DNA from: Tyzzerella sp.
Lineage (GTDB): Bacteria; Bacillota; Clostridia; Lachnospirales; Lachnospiraceae
Assembly (NCBI GenBank): GCA_017416155.1
Contig: JAFQDE010000005.1
Coordinates: forward strand, 62,001 to 126,000
Direction of reading: 5' to 3'
DNA: 64,000 nt
Positions 52,034 to 61,383 of this stretch are shown here, in pieces. The translations under genes and the position numbers were made by a program. The notes beneath the pieces were generated by a model. It was not told the origin of the DNA. It searched no databases and saw only the letters and a program-made list of their open reading frames with translations. Positions within the stretch are counted from its first letter, which is position 1. The number at the start of each line of letters is the position of its first letter.

Positions 52034-52960
52034 ATGTACCATTTTATCGTAAATCCAAACGCCCGTTCCGGTCTTGGACAAAAGGTTTGGGATGGTTTGG
52101 AAACTATACTTAGGACAAAACAAATTGAATATGAGGTTCATTTTACCAAATACCAAAAACATGCCACGATGCTAACCAAAAAAATCACTTCTGACGGAAA
52201 TGAACATACCGTTGTAGCGCTTGGCGGCGACGGCACAGTCAACGAAGTGGTAAATGGCATTGTTGATTTTGATAAAACAATTCTTGGATACATACCGATT
52301 GGTTCCAGCAATGATTTCGCGAGAGGCTTAAAACTTCCAAAAGAACCGGAAAAAGCCTTGGAAACCATCTTGACATGCCCGCATCTGCACCCGATGAATG
52401 TAGGGGAACTGAGATACAAAGATAAACTGCGTCGCTTTGCGGTAAGCTGCGGACTTGGCTTTGATGCTGATATCGTACATGAATCTGTTGTATCTCCCGT
52501 GAAATATGTATTGAATAAAATGAAACTCGGTAAGCTGACTTATGTGTTGGTTGCTGTCCATCGTCTATTCCTCACCACACCATGTACGATGACGATAACA
52601 TTGGATAACAAAGAAAAACTAACCTTTCAAAAGGCATATTTTGTCGCACTGATGAATAATCGTTATGAAGGCGGTGGAGCCATGTTCTGTCCGAATGCAG
52701 ACAATGGAGATGATATGCTTGACTTTGCTGTTGCATATGATATGCCGAAGTTAAAAGTGCTCTGCATGTTCCCAACCGCATTTGTAGGTAAGCATACACT
52801 CTTTAAAGGTGTGTATGTCGGCAAAGCATCTCAGATAGAGATTGTATCGGAAAATCCGCTTCCGGTCCACACCGACGGAGAGCCGATTTTTCTGCAAAAC
52901 AAATTATCTGCATGCTGTGCCACTAAGAAGATACGAGTAATAACATCACAAAGTTTTTAA
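52034..52960 (+). CDS. diacylglycerol/lipid kinase family protein (DagK/YegS-like)
   Basis: 308 aa. Nucleotide-binding kinase domain with NPNARSG, the GGDGTVNEVVNG motif, and PIGSSNDFARGL; C-terminal half has NRYEGGGAMFCPNADNGDD and the metal site region VHTDGEPI. Phosphorylates diacylglycerol or a related lipid, recycling it to phosphatidate in Gram-positives. The frame is open upstream to 51809, but ATG 52034 starts the family N-terminus and has GAGGAGG before it. Single gene. Confidence 0.93.
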   Translation: MYHFIVNPNARSGLGQKVWDGLETILRTKQIEYEVHFTKYQKHATMLTKKITSDGNEHTVVALGGDGTVNEVVNGIVDFDKTILGYIPIGSSNDFARGLKLPKEPEKALETILTCPHLHPMNVGELRYKDKLRRFAVSCGLGFDADIVHESVVSPVKYVLNKMKLGKLTYVLVAVHRLFLTTPCTMTITLDNKEKLTFQKAYFVALMNNRYEGGGAMFCPNADNGDDMLDFAVAYDMPKLKVLCMFPTAFVGKHTLFKGVYVGKASQIEIVSENPLPVHTDGEPIFLQNKLSACCATKKIRVITSQSF

Positions 52961-52967
52961 AAAATCC

Positions 52968-53004
52968 AAAACGGGAGCCTACCATATCGTATATGCTCCC
53001 GTTT
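52968..53004. terminator. bidirectional terminator
   Basis: Stem AAACGGGAGC/GCTCCCGTTT (52969-52978, 52995-53004) with a 16-base loop between the lipid kinase stop (52960, plus) and glf stop (53012, minus). Confidence 0.85.
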
Positions 53005-53011
53005 GTTATAT

Positions 53012-54160
53012 TCATCTCAACTTTTCTGCCAACTCCATCGCCTTCTCGACCATCACATCAATATTGTAATACTGATACTCCGCTAATCTTCCAAGCAAAT
53101 GAAAGTTTGGAATCTCTTCCACCTCTGCCTTATATTTGGCGAATAATGCATGATTCTCTTCGTTTGCAATTGAGTAATACGGAATCTGTCCGGCTTCTCC
53201 CGTATAAGCACTTGGATATTCTTTGGATATTGTCGTACCCTTACACTTCTGTCCGGTGAGATACTTATATTCTGTAATTCTCGTATAGTCTTGGTCTACG
53301 GTATAATTCACAACCGAATGTCCTTGAAAATCATCCTTCTCATAATATTCAAACACAAAATCCAAGGTGCGATACGGCAATCTTCCGTATTTGCAGTCAA
53401 AGAACTCGTCAATCGGGCCTGTAAAAATCACATCACCACCGAATTCTTCTCCTTGATATAGAACCTTACTGTCCTCTACGCGAAGCATATCCTTTGCTTC
53501 TTTGCCTAATTCTACTGTAATATTCTTATGCTCCACCATATTCTCAAACATCGCTGTGAAACCATGAAGTGGCACTCCCTGATACTTATCTGAAAAGTAA
53601 CAATTATCATAGGAAATGTTTACCGGAACTCTTGCTGTCACTGCAGGATCAATTTCCTCCGGCTTCTTCCCCCACTGTTTCATAGTGTAGTAGACATAAA
53701 TATTGTCGTATACGAACTTGCCAATCATCTGCAAATCCGCATCTTCATGATTCATAAGGTCTAGAATCGGCACCTTTGTACCCATGCCGTAAATGCAAAC
53801 TAATTTTTCTTCCAATTCCTTCGCGCGTTCCTCGCCGTATGCCGCCTTTAGGGTGTGGAGATTAAACGGAACCGGCATATATTGCCCATGCACATTGGCA
53901 ACCACTTCATGACGAAATGCATACCACTCTGTAAAACGAGATAAAAACTCATATACATTTTCTTTACTCGTATGAAAAATATGTGGCCCATACACATGAA
54001 TCAACATGCCATGTTCATCCTTCGTATCATAGCAATTTCCTGCAATGTGATTCTTCTTTTCAAGAATCAGTATCTTTTTCCCTTGCTCCGCGAGTTTACG
54101 TGCCACTGTGCATCCAGCCGTTCCCGCGCCGACTATAATTACATCATACATATTTTTCAT
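53012..54160 (-). CDS. glf: UDP-galactopyranose mutase
   Basis: 382 aa flavoenzyme making UDP-galactofuranose for surface glycans. FAD-binding GAGTAGCTVARKLAEQG, the HVYGPHIFHTS segment, active-site RVPVNISYDNCYFSDKYQG and TGPIDEFFDCKYG, then Arg in YRTLDFVFE. Lies one gene from galK-galT-galM, which can supply its UDP-galactose (with a GalE elsewhere). A second ATG 3 codons later is possible. No glycosyltransferases are adjacent. Confidence 0.94.
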   Translation of the reverse strand: MKNMYDVIIVGAGTAGCTVARKLAEQGKKILILEKKNHIAGNCYDTKDEHGMLIHVYGPHIFHTSKENVYEFLSRFTEWYAFRHEVVANVHGQYMPVPFNLHTLKAAYGEERAKELEEKLVCIYGMGTKVPILDLMNHEDADLQMIGKFVYDNIYVYYTMKQWGKKPEEIDPAVTARVPVNISYDNCYFSDKYQGVPLHGFTAMFENMVEHKNITVELGKEAKDMLRVEDSKVLYQGEEFGGDVIFTGPIDEFFDCKYGRLPYRTLDFVFEYYEKDDFQGHSVVNYTVDQDYTRITEYKYLTGQKCKGTTISKEYPSAYTGEAGQIPYYSIANEENHALFAKYKAEVEEIPNFHLLGRLAEYQYYNIDVMVEKAMELAEKLR

Positions 54161-54163
54161 CCT

Positions 54164-55234
54164 TTATTCCTCAAATTTTTCCTGTCCAATCTTTACATTC
54201 ACATGCTTTACATAGTTTTCAAAAGCCGCCGGAATCGGATAGTTTTTTTCCACTTCGTCCGGATGAATAAAAATCATATTCTCTGTGCAGGAGTGTTCTA
54301 GCTCATCCACGCGAATGCTGTATCCAATCATCTGCCATTCCACATGACTGAAGATATGTTTTGCCTCCCCTAGTGGTTTGATTCGAAGCGGCGCAAGACC
54401 AATCGTTCGACTATAGGCAAGTGCCTCCTCCTGCGAAAGTTCCCCCTCTATATTTGGTAATTCATAAAGGCCTGCTAGCAAGCCCCTCGACGGGCGTTTA
54501 CGAATCGCTACATTTTCTCCGTCTTTAAATATAAATACAGTTCTCTTTTCTATCTTTCTCGCTTTTGCCTTGCTCTTTACAGGGAGTTCTCCCTGCACGC
54601 CATGCTGTTTGGCATAGCATAGATGTGCCAACGGACATATGTCACACTTCGGCGCACCATTTGGCACGCATACAATGGCTCCAAGTTCAATCAGTCCTTG
54701 GTTAAAATCACAAGCTGCATCTATTGGAATAATCTCCGACAGTTGCTCTTCCACTTTCGTCTTCGTGCTCGCCTTCATGATATCATCATAACTTCCAGTA
54801 ATTCTGGAAATCACACGTAGTACGTTCCCGTCTACTGCCGGCTTTGGAATGCCAAACGCAAATGAACTAATTGCACCTGCTGTATAATTACCAATTCCAG
54901 TGAGTTTTCGAAGCTTCTCATACTCTCGAGGAAATTCACCATTATATTCTACCATAATCTGCTGTGCAGCCTTCTGCATATTGCGGACACGATTATAATA
55001 TCCTAGGCCTTCCCACAACTTTAAAAGTTTATCTTCCTCTACATTTGCCAAATGAGAAACCGTTGGAAGTGCTTCTAAGAATCTTGCATAAAAGGGTTTC
55101 ACTGCCTCCACTCTGGTCTGCTGCAACATAATTTCTGACACCCAGATTCGATACGGGTCATCGATGTTTCGCCATGGAAGTTCTCTTCTGTTTTCACGGT
55201 ACCATTTCACCAAAGGTTCAACTATTCGTTTCAT
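54164..55234 (-). CDS. mutY: A/G-specific adenine glycosylase MutY
   Basis: 356 aa, removes adenine mispaired with 8-oxoguanine. HhH-GPD domain with catalytic Glu in WVSEIMLQQTRVEAV, hairpin LTGIGNYTAGAISSFAFG and catalytic Asp in AVDGNVLRVISR. The Fe-S cysteines are C-x7-C-x2-C-x5-C (CVPNGAPKCDICPLAHLC), one residue wider at the first gap than in E. coli or B. subtilis. A C-terminal NUDIX-like 8-oxoG recognition domain follows. Ends 3 bases before glf and begins 2 bases after the amino-acid ATPase gene stop. Confidence 0.95.
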   Translation of the reverse strand: MKRIVEPLVKWYRENRRELPWRNIDDPYRIWVSEIMLQQTRVEAVKPFYARFLEALPTVSHLANVEEDKLLKLWEGLGYYNRVRNMQKAAQQIMVEYNGEFPREYEKLRKLTGIGNYTAGAISSFAFGIPKPAVDGNVLRVISRITGSYDDIMKASTKTKVEEQLSEIIPIDAACDFNQGLIELGAIVCVPNGAPKCDICPLAHLCYAKQHGVQGELPVKSKAKARKIEKRTVFIFKDGENVAIRKRPSRGLLAGLYELPNIEGELSQEEALAYSRTIGLAPLRIKPLGEAKHIFSHVEWQMIGYSIRVDELEHSCTENMIFIHPDEVEKNYPIPAAFENYVKHVNVKIGQEKFEE

Positions 55235-55236
55235 TC

Positions 55237-56013
55237 TTAAAGAACCTTTGCCAAGAAATCCTGAAGTCTTGGGTCCTTTGGATTTTCAAAGAATTCTCTT
55301 GGCTCATTTTCTTCTTTGATGACACCTTCATCGATAAATACCACACGATTTGCAACTTCTTTGGCAAATCCCATCTCATGAGTCACAACGACCATAGTCA
55401 TTCCTTCATTTGCAAGTTCCTTCATGAGTTCCAGAACTTCTCCTACCATTTCCGGGTCAAGTGCCGATGTCGGCTCATCAAATAAAATTACATCCGGATT
55501 CATGGCAAGTGAACGAATAATCGCAATACGCTGTTTTTGTCCGCCTGAAAGAGTTGACGGATAAGCATCTGCCTTCTCTTCAAGACCGATTCTCTTAAGA
55601 AGCGCCATTGCTCTTTCTTTCTCTTCCGTCTTAATATCCTTCTTGGTCTTCTGATTATCCGGATTCTCTTTATTCCACTTTTTTAGTGCCTTGCATCTCA
55701 CATGCACTGGTGCTAACATAATATTCTGCAATACTGTCTTGTTGTTAAATAGGTTAAAATGTTGGAACACCATTCCCATATGTTGTCTGTGTTCATTGAT
55801 ATCAACCTTCATGTCAGCGATATCCACACCTCTGAACATTATGCTTCCCCCTGTCGGATCTTCCATACAGTTGAGGCAACGAAGAAATGTACTCTTTCCG
55901 GAACCGGAAGCCCCGATGACTGCCACGATATCACCCTTATTGATGGTGATATCGATGCCTTTTAAAACTTCTATATTACCAAAGCTTTTTCTAAGATTAA
56001 TTACGTCTATCAC
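55237..56013 (-). CDS. polar amino acid ABC transporter ATPase (GlnQ-like)
   Basis: 258 aa from a GTG start. Walker [11 protein letters not shown]-loop MVFQHFNLF, signature LSGGQKQR, Walker [18 protein letters not shown], switch His [13 protein letters not shown]. An insertion of about 20 residues rich in Lys ([19 protein letters not shown]) sits between Q-loop and signature. GTG at 56013 has AAAGGAG before it and gives the family N-terminus ([12 protein letters not shown]); the ATG at 56049 lies deep in the permease gene and is less likely. Overlaps the permease end by 17 bases. Confidence 0.93.
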   Translation of the reverse strand: MIDVINLRKSFGNIEVLKGIDITINKGDIVAVIGASGSGKSTFLRCLNCMEDPTGGSIMFRGVDIADMKVDINEHRQHMGMVFQHFNLFNNKTVLQNIMLAPVHVRCKALKKWNKENPDNQKTKKDIKTEEKERAMALLKRIGLEEKADAYPSTLSGGQKQRIAIIRSLAMNPDVILFDEPTSALDPEMVGEVLELMKELANEGMTMVVVTHEMGFAKEVANRVVFIDEGVIKEENEPREFFENPKDPRLQDFLAKVL

Positions 56014-56707
56014 TTTTTCCAAGGCTCCTTTCCATAAGTCTGATTGCAAAACTGATAATCAGCACAAGTACAATATAGATAAGTGCCATAACGATATATG
56101 GAACCATAAATTCATAACTGTTAGAACCGATTACATTGAATGCTTTATATAAGTCTGCTGCACCAACGAAACTTACAACCGATGTCTCTTTGATGAGCGC
56201 GATGAATTCGTTGCCGAGTGTCGGCAGAATATTTTTCACTGCCTGTGGAATAACAATCTTCATCATTGTCGTTCCAAAACTAAGTCCAACAGAACGTCCG
56301 CCCTCCATCTGTCCGATATCAACCGACTGAATACCGCTTCGCATAATCTCTGAAATATATGCACCACTATTCAGACCAAACACCATCATGGAAACCTCAA
56401 CTCCATCCATCTTAATTCCCATAATTGGGAACAAAACATAGTAGAAAATCAGAAGTTGTACTACCATTGGTGTTCCACGGAACAATTCTACATAAAAACT
56501 ACAAATACCATTCAAAACACGTGGTAATAATTTGTACTTCGGAAGCACACGTACTGTCGCAATCAAAGTACCAATCAAAATACCTATAATCAAGCCGACA
56601 ATGGCTATCGTCAACGTGTTCTTTAAACCTTCCAAAACAGTTACATAACCGTTTTGTTCAATAAATATTTCTAAAAACCTGTCTATCTTCTTGTCAAAGT
56701 TTCCCAT
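55997..56707 (-). CDS. polar amino acid ABC transporter permease
   Basis: 236 aa with five predicted helices, HisM/GlnP family: [20 protein letters not shown] at the start, [19 protein letters not shown] after helix 2, and the EAA loop [21 protein letters not shown] for ATPase contact. A basic tail ([14 protein letters not shown]) is normal. Lies between the binding protein and the ATPase in one operon. Confidence 0.93.
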   Translation of the reverse strand: MGNFDKKIDRFLEIFIEQNGYVTVLEGLKNTLTIAIVGLIIGILIGTLIATVRVLPKYKLLPRVLNGICSFYVELFRGTPMVVQLLIFYYVLFPIMGIKMDGVEVSMMVFGLNSGAYISEIMRSGIQSVDIGQMEGGRSVGLSFGTTMMKIVIPQAVKNILPTLGNEFIALIKETSVVSFVGAADLYKAFNVIGSNSYEFMVPYIVMALIYIVLVLIISFAIRLMERSLGKSDRRN

Positions 56708-56730
56708 AAAATCTCCCTAATCATATCAGT

Positions 56731-56758
56731 AGGGTGTCACACAACCGTGTGGCACCCT
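56731..56758 (-). repeat. intercistronic stem-loop between binding protein and permease
   Basis: 12-bp arms 56731-56742 and 56747-56758, 4-base loop, one A-C mismatch in the minus-strand RNA, without a U-run. Sits in the gap of the operon, where such hairpins often stabilise the abundant upstream binding-protein message. Confidence 0.65.
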
Positions 56759-56773
56759 GAACTGTTTTCATTA

Positions 56774-57631
56774 CTATCTCATTTCATTGATTGCTGCTGC
56801 AATAGCTGCTGCCGGAGCTGAGTCGATAATAACATAATCGATGTTACCATTTAACATATCCTGGATTGCAAGAGAACCATTCTTGTAACCTTTTGTTGTT
56901 ACATCGTATCCCTCGAAATCCCAATCAGCATCACCTTCTGTGTAGAACTGACCTGTTGTTCCACTCTGAACACCAATCTTGCAAGTGTCATCTTTTTTAT
57001 TTAAGATATCTTCCACTGCTTTAGCATCTTTACAGTCATCAAATTCTGTGTTGTCAGATGGTACTACGATTTTTTGTGATGCGTTGTAATATGTAGAACT
57101 GAATTCCACATGTTCTTTTCTGTCTTCTTTTACTGTAAGACCTGCCATAGCAATGTCAGCCTTGTGCAGTCCAACTGATAAACATACTGCATCAAAATCC
57201 ATGTTTACAATAACTAATTCTTTTCCAAGTTTTTCTGCAAGAAGTGCTGCGATTTCCATATCGATTCCGTAGTATTTGTCACCTTCTTTATATTCGAATG
57301 GTGCAAACTCCGCATTTGTTGCAACTAATAATTGATCTTTTGCGCTATCCTCTTTTGCTGATGTTACCGCTACAGGTTCTCCATCACCAAAATAGTGATC
57401 ACAGATTTCATCAAATTTGCCATTGTCCATAATCTCAGCAATGAAATCATTTACTTGCTTCAACAATTCCGGTTGTGCCTTGTCAACACCAAAAGCATAC
57501 TCTTCCTTCGTAAGTTCAACATCGATAACCTTTGCTGTTACTACGTCATCTTTGTCTTCTGCATTGCCTCCACATGCAACCATAGATAACATAAGAGCTA
57601 CCACTAATAATACGCTTAATAATTTTTTCAT
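56774..57631 (-). CDS. amino-acid ABC substrate-binding lipoprotein, apparently circularly permuted
   Basis: 285 aa. Signal peptide with lipobox SMVAC (Cys20). The SBP_bac_3 body appears in rotated order: residues about 31-83 (TKEEYAFGVDK ... AEIMDNGKFDEICDHYFG) match the segment that normally ends these proteins, and residues about 101-285 match the usual start and middle (LLVATNAEFAPFEY, GIDMEIAALLAEKLG, AGLTVKEDRKEHVEFS with the ligand Arg171, GVQSGTTG, and VIIDSAPAA). The chain then stops at the second hinge. A linker of about 15 residues joins the old ends. Binds a polar amino acid by family. First gene of the operon; AGGAGG upstream. Confidence 0.9.
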   Translation of the reverse strand: MKKLLSVLLVVALMLSMVACGGNAEDKDDVVTAKVIDVELTKEEYAFGVDKAQPELLKQVNDFIAEIMDNGKFDEICDHYFGDGEPVAVTSAKEDSAKDQLLVATNAEFAPFEYKEGDKYYGIDMEIAALLAEKLGKELVIVNMDFDAVCLSVGLHKADIAMAGLTVKEDRKEHVEFSSTYYNASQKIVVPSDNTEFDDCKDAKAVEDILNKKDDTCKIGVQSGTTGQFYTEGDADWDFEGYDVTTKGYKNGSLAIQDMLNGNIDYVIIDSAPAAAIAAAINEMR

Positions 57632-57696
57632 AATCGATTCCTCCTAGATTTATAAATATTACTTTTATTTGCATAAAAATTCAATCGATATTCTTT

Positions 57697-57724
57697 ATAT
57701 TACACATGTTTTCCACTTTGTCAA
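57697..57724 (-). promoter_or_regulatory. promoter of the amino-acid transporter operon
   Basis: Minus strand TTGACA (57724-57719), 16-base spacer, TAATAT (57702-57697). It starts right behind the uppP stop; the leader is about 60 bases. Confidence 0.7.
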
Positions 57725-57730
57725 GTACTT

Positions 57731-58567
57731 TTATGCAAAAATTCCGGAAATTATAAAGTATCCCAGCACTAAAATACCCAAAACAATTCGATAGTAACCA
57801 AATACCTTAAAATCATTCTTCTTGATATATCCCATAAGGAACTTAATCGCAATAACTGAAACCACAAATGCAACGATGCATCCAACACTCAGCATAGCGA
57901 CTTCCATACCTGTAATTCCTGCTCCTTCTCCAAAAAACTTTAAGAGCTTAATTCCGCTTGCACCGAACATAACCGGAATTGCAAGGAAAAATGTGAACTC
58001 TGCCGCCACATATCTGGATACACCAAGAAGCAATGCTCCTAATATAGTTGCTCCTGAGCGCGATGTCCCCGGAATTAAGGATAACACTTGGAACAAACCA
58101 ATAAAAAGTGCTGTCTTATACGAAAGTTCTGATAACTTTGTCACACTTGGTTCTGCCTTCTTATTCCAATTTTCCACCCAAATAAAGAGCACACCATACA
58201 CAATCAGCATAATAGCAACCACAATATAGTTGTGGAAATGCTCCTCCATCCAATCATCAAACAGAATTCCGAGAACTGCCGCCGGAATGCACGCCACAAC
58301 AACCTTCATCCAAAGCTGTATTGTGTGTACCTTTTGATTTCTTGTCTTCTTCTTCGAAAATGGATTCAATTTATTAAAATACAATACTACCACAGCCATA
58401 ATCGCGCCAAGCTGTACTACAACATTAAACATCTCTTTGAATGCATCGCTTGCATTGAGTTTGATAAATTCATCCACAAGAATCAAATGCCCCGTACTGC
58501 TAATCGGCAACCACTCTGTAATTCCCTCTACAAGACCTAAAATAATAACTTTAAAAATTTCAAACAT
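57731..58567 (-). CDS. uppP: undecaprenyl-diphosphatase UppP (BacA)
   Basis: 278 aa membrane enzyme that recycles undecaprenyl pyrophosphate to the monophosphate carrier for cell wall synthesis; overproduction gives bacitracin resistance. Eight-helix pattern with the active-site motifs [15 protein letters not shown] and [10 protein letters not shown]. Start at ATG 58567 (GAGAGGAAG upstream) instead of 58597. Single gene, divergent from the hydrolase gene. Confidence 0.95.
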   Translation of the reverse strand: MFEIFKVIILGLVEGITEWLPISSTGHLILVDEFIKLNASDAFKEMFNVVVQLGAIMAVVVLYFNKLNPFSKKKTRNQKVHTIQLWMKVVVACIPAAVLGILFDDWMEEHFHNYIVVAIMLIVYGVLFIWVENWNKKAEPSVTKLSELSYKTALFIGLFQVLSLIPGTSRSGATILGALLLGVSRYVAAEFTFFLAIPVMFGASGIKLLKFFGEGAGITGMEVAMLSVGCIVAFVVSVIAIKFLMGYIKKNDFKVFGYYRIVLGILVLGYFIISGIFA

Positions 58568-58669
58568 TGTAAACACTTCCTCTCTATTTCTTAACAAATT
58601 ATCGTTCTTCTTCGTATTTATGCATACTTTGTACCTTCTTTATCATACTATACAGCATTATAACAAAAT

Positions 58670-58698
58670 TTGCATTCAAAAGCAATTTATAGTATAAT
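58670..58698 (+). promoter_or_regulatory. promoter of the cell-wall hydrolase gene
   Basis: TTGCAT (58670-58675), 17-base spacer, TATAAT (58693-58698); about 25 bases of leader follow before the ATG at 58730. Confidence 0.75.
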
Positions 58699-58729
58699 AT
58701 TAAGGCACGTCACTAAGAAAGGACTTTGT

Positions 58730-59782
58730 ATGAGATTAAGAAATACTAGACTACATGTTCGTATCAGTGCATTATTTCTGTCGTTCGTACTATTTTTACT
58801 CTCTGTCTCTCCGGCCTACGCTGCAAAGACTGTTGATAAATCAAAAAGCGAAACTGCAGAATTAAAATCAGAGTTGTCCGATATGGAAAAAGAACTGAAA
58901 TCTTTAGACAAAGAATTAAACCAGATTCTTTCTCAGATTAAGAAAACAAACTCTGAGCTAAAAAAAGTCAGAGAAGAACTTGCCATTGCAAAAGGACAAG
59001 AGCAAGCACAATACGAATCTATGATGACACGAATTAAATATATGTATGAAAATGGCAGTTCTACTATGTTAGAAATGCTTCTTTCTTCGAAATGTATGGC
59101 GGAATTTGTCAGCAAGGCTGAATATTTCTCTGCAATCACGGATTATGACCGCAAATTACTTGCTGAATATAACGCAATCCGTGAAACCGTTGCTGCAAAT
59201 GAAGCAAAATTGACAGAATCCCAAGAATATTTGAAGACACTGCAAAAGAAACTTGTATCTAAAGAAAAGACATTAAAAGACAAGATTACTGCAACTTCTG
59301 CTGAATTGATACAAAAAGCAAAATTAGAAGCACAAAAAGCCGAATCAGAAGCTAACAAAGAAGTAACTCCAATTGTTCCAGAAAAAGACCCTGTCTTTAA
59401 CAAGGCCCCTGCTACCACCAATGGTTCTGCCGTCTCTTACACAGAGGAAGATGTTATACTCTTAGCCGGGCTCATTGAATGCGAAGCAGGTTCAACCAAT
59501 TACGATGCACTGCTCGCCGTCGGTGCTGTTGTCGTCAATCGTATGAAGCACAGAAATTATCCGGATACCGTCTATGGAGTTATTAAGCAACCAAAACAAT
59601 TCCCTCCTGCCACAAATGGTAAGTTGGATAGGATACTTGCTAGAGGAACAAAACCTTTATGTGAGAAAGCTGCCAGGGATGCTCTAAACGGTAAAACAAA
59701 TGTAGAAGACTGCATCAGTTTTCGTGCTGCCAGTAGCGGACGTCCGGGAACAATTATCGGAGATAATGTTTTCTTCTTTTAA
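58730..59782 (+). CDS. secreted SleB/CwlJ-type cell-wall hydrolase with coiled coil
   Basis: 350 aa. Signal peptide (about 1-32, ending SPAYAA), a long coiled coil (about 40-215, PcsB-like heptads such as LKSELSDMEKELKSLDKELN), a Pro-rich linker, and a C-terminal Hydrolase_2 domain: LAGLIECEAGSTNYDALLAVGAVVVNR is the SleB/CwlJ catalytic start with Glu. The family cleaves spore cortex or vegetative peptidoglycan; the PcsB-like coiled coil hints at control by a membrane complex at division rather than a germination role. Start at ATG 58730 after AAAGGAC. Confidence 0.9.
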   Translation: MRLRNTRLHVRISALFLSFVLFLLSVSPAYAAKTVDKSKSETAELKSELSDMEKELKSLDKELNQILSQIKKTNSELKKVREELAIAKGQEQAQYESMMTRIKYMYENGSSTMLEMLLSSKCMAEFVSKAEYFSAITDYDRKLLAEYNAIRETVAANEAKLTESQEYLKTLQKKLVSKEKTLKDKITATSAELIQKAKLEAQKAESEANKEVTPIVPEKDPVFNKAPATTNGSAVSYTEEDVILLAGLIECEAGSTNYDALLAVGAVVVNRMKHRNYPDTVYGVIKQPKQFPPATNGKLDRILARGTKPLCEKAARDALNGKTNVEDCISFRAASSGRPGTIIGDNVFFF

Positions 59783-59787
59783 TACAC

Positions 59788-59828
59788 AAAACCTCGATTT
59801 TGGTTGTATTTCCATATATCGAGGTTTT
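59788..59828. terminator. bidirectional terminator
   Basis: 11-bp stem AAAACCTCGAT (59788-59798) against ATCGAGGTTTT (59818-59828) with a 19-base loop, between the hydrolase (plus) and truA (minus) ends. Confidence 0.85.
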
Positions 59829-59833
59829 ATTAT

Positions 59834-60571
59834 TTAATCATATTTAATTTCCATGAGCATAAGACCGTGCGCCGGTGCCGTGACCCCTGCTGCCTTTCGG
59901 TCTTTTGCCTCCAATATCTCTTTTACCCTTTCAGGCTCGTAAAATCCGCGTCCGACACGAATCAATGTACCCACAATAATACGTACCATATTATAAAGAA
60001 AACCATTGCCGGTAATACGAATTGTAATCTCATCTCCGTTTGTCAGAATATCGAGTGCCGTAATCGTGCGCACGGTATTCTCCACATCCGTTCTCACATT
60101 ACAAAAGCTCACAAAATCATGCTCTCCTACCAGATAAGAAGCCGCCTTTCGCATTTTCTCAATATCTAACACATAAGAGACAAAATAATTCGTTAATCGC
60201 TTTGTCGGAACCGGAATCCTTGTGTTGATAATGTGATACTCATAAGTCTTACTGCAGTCACAGTATCTCGGATGAAAATCCGATGCAACATCTTCAGACT
60301 TCACAACCACAATATCCTCCGGCAATCTCTGGTTAAGCGCTACCGCAATCTTCTCTGTCGGAATTGTGGTCGCTGTGTCAAACACAGCCACATTTCCCAT
60401 CGCATGAACACCGGAATCCGTGCGACTCGCACCAATCACCAAAATATCTTCGCCGGTTAATTTCTGCAAGGTGTGATTTAGTACTTCTTCAATTGTAATG
60501 CCGTTGGGTTGCACCTGCCACCCACAGTAATTCGTGCCATCATAGGCAATCGTTAACTTTACACGTTTCAT
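59834..60571 (-). CDS. truA: tRNA pseudouridine(38-40) synthase TruA
   Basis: 245 aa. Catalytic Asp52 in GASRTDSGVHAMGN, N-terminal KLTIAYDGTNYCGWQVQ, and the C-terminal GNGFLYNMVRIIVGTLI motif. Modifies U38-40 in the anticodon stem. Overlaps the ecfT stop (60568-60571), the usual ecfA-ecfT-truA order of Firmicutes. Confidence 0.96.
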   Translation of the reverse strand: MKRVKLTIAYDGTNYCGWQVQPNGITIEEVLNHTLQKLTGEDILVIGASRTDSGVHAMGNVAVFDTATTIPTEKIAVALNQRLPEDIVVVKSEDVASDFHPRYCDCSKTYEYHIINTRIPVPTKRLTNYFVSYVLDIEKMRKAASYLVGEHDFVSFCNVRTDVENTVRTITALDILTNGDEITIRITGNGFLYNMVRIIVGTLIRVGRGFYEPERVKEILEAKDRKAAGVTAPAHGLMLMEIKYD

Positions 60572-61371
60572 ACAACTCTATCGATCACTACTGCAAATAC
60601 CACATATAGAACTGTGATTGCATAAGCGATATAATCCTTCCTCTCATATACCAAGGGCTTCATCTTCGTTCTACCCTCACCTCCGCGATAACATCTTGCC
60701 TCCATCGCCATCGCAAGATCATTCGCACGACGGAACGCTGATACAAAAAGCGGTACCAGAATCGGAATCATGGCTTTTGCCTTCTGAATAATATTGCCGC
60801 TCTCGAGGTCTGCTCCCCTCGCAAGCTGTGCCTTCATAATCTTATCCGTCTCCTCCAGTAATATCGGAATAAAGCGGAGTGCAATGGACATCATCATCGC
60901 AATCTCATGCACCGGAAATTTGATTTTCCTAAGTGGCCAGAGTAGTTTCTCGATACCATCTGTAAGTGCATTCGGCGTTGTTGTAAATGTCATGAGCGAC
61001 GAACCTAGTATCAGGTAAATCAAACGGATAGTCATGAACACCGCCGTTCGAAGTCCTTCATCTGTCACTTTGAAAATCCAAAGCGAAAATAACACCGTAC
61101 CTGTTTTTGTCAGAAACAAATTAAAGAGCACCGTTATCACAAGTAACATTACAACTGCCTTAAGTCCCTTGACGATAAACTTAAACGGAACCTTTGAGAT
61201 TCGAATCACTGATGCCAGAAATAGTGTAGCGATGATATAACCGCCAATACTTTGAAACAGAAACAGCGAAACCAGATATATGAGCGTACACACAATCTTG
61301 ACTCTCGGATCCAGACGGTGCAATCTACTGTTTGATGGGTAATACTGCCCGATTGTAATATCTCTAATCAT
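60568..61371 (-). CDS. ecfT: ECF transporter transmembrane protein EcfT
   Basis: 267 aa with about five helices; the scaffold joining the ATPases to interchangeable vitamin-binding S components. N-terminal YYPSNSRLHRLDPRVKI is the family mark; the coupling helices carry Ala-Arg-Gly motifs, one seen as AQLARGADLESG, the other as MAMEARCYRGGEGRT. No S component lies in the window. 12 bases downstream of the ATPase gene. Confidence 0.95.
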   Translation of the reverse strand: MIRDITIGQYYPSNSRLHRLDPRVKIVCTLIYLVSLFLFQSIGGYIIATLFLASVIRISKVPFKFIVKGLKAVVMLLVITVLFNLFLTKTGTVLFSLWIFKVTDEGLRTAVFMTIRLIYLILGSSLMTFTTTPNALTDGIEKLLWPLRKIKFPVHEIAMMMSIALRFIPILLEETDKIMKAQLARGADLESGNIIQKAKAMIPILVPLFVSAFRRANDLAMAMEARCYRGGEGRTKMKPLVYERKDYIAYAITVLYVVFAVVIDRVV

Positions 61372-61383
61372 ATAGTCTCCAAT

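Noticed and set aside
56014-56049. ATG at 56049 as start of the amino-acid ATPase
   Set aside because: It would overlap the permease by 53 bases and add 12 residues absent from the family; GTG 56013 has a better ribosome site.
53012-57631. Horizontal transfer signs around glf, mutY and the amino-acid transporter
   Set aside because: No change in base composition, repeats, integrase or tRNA was seen.
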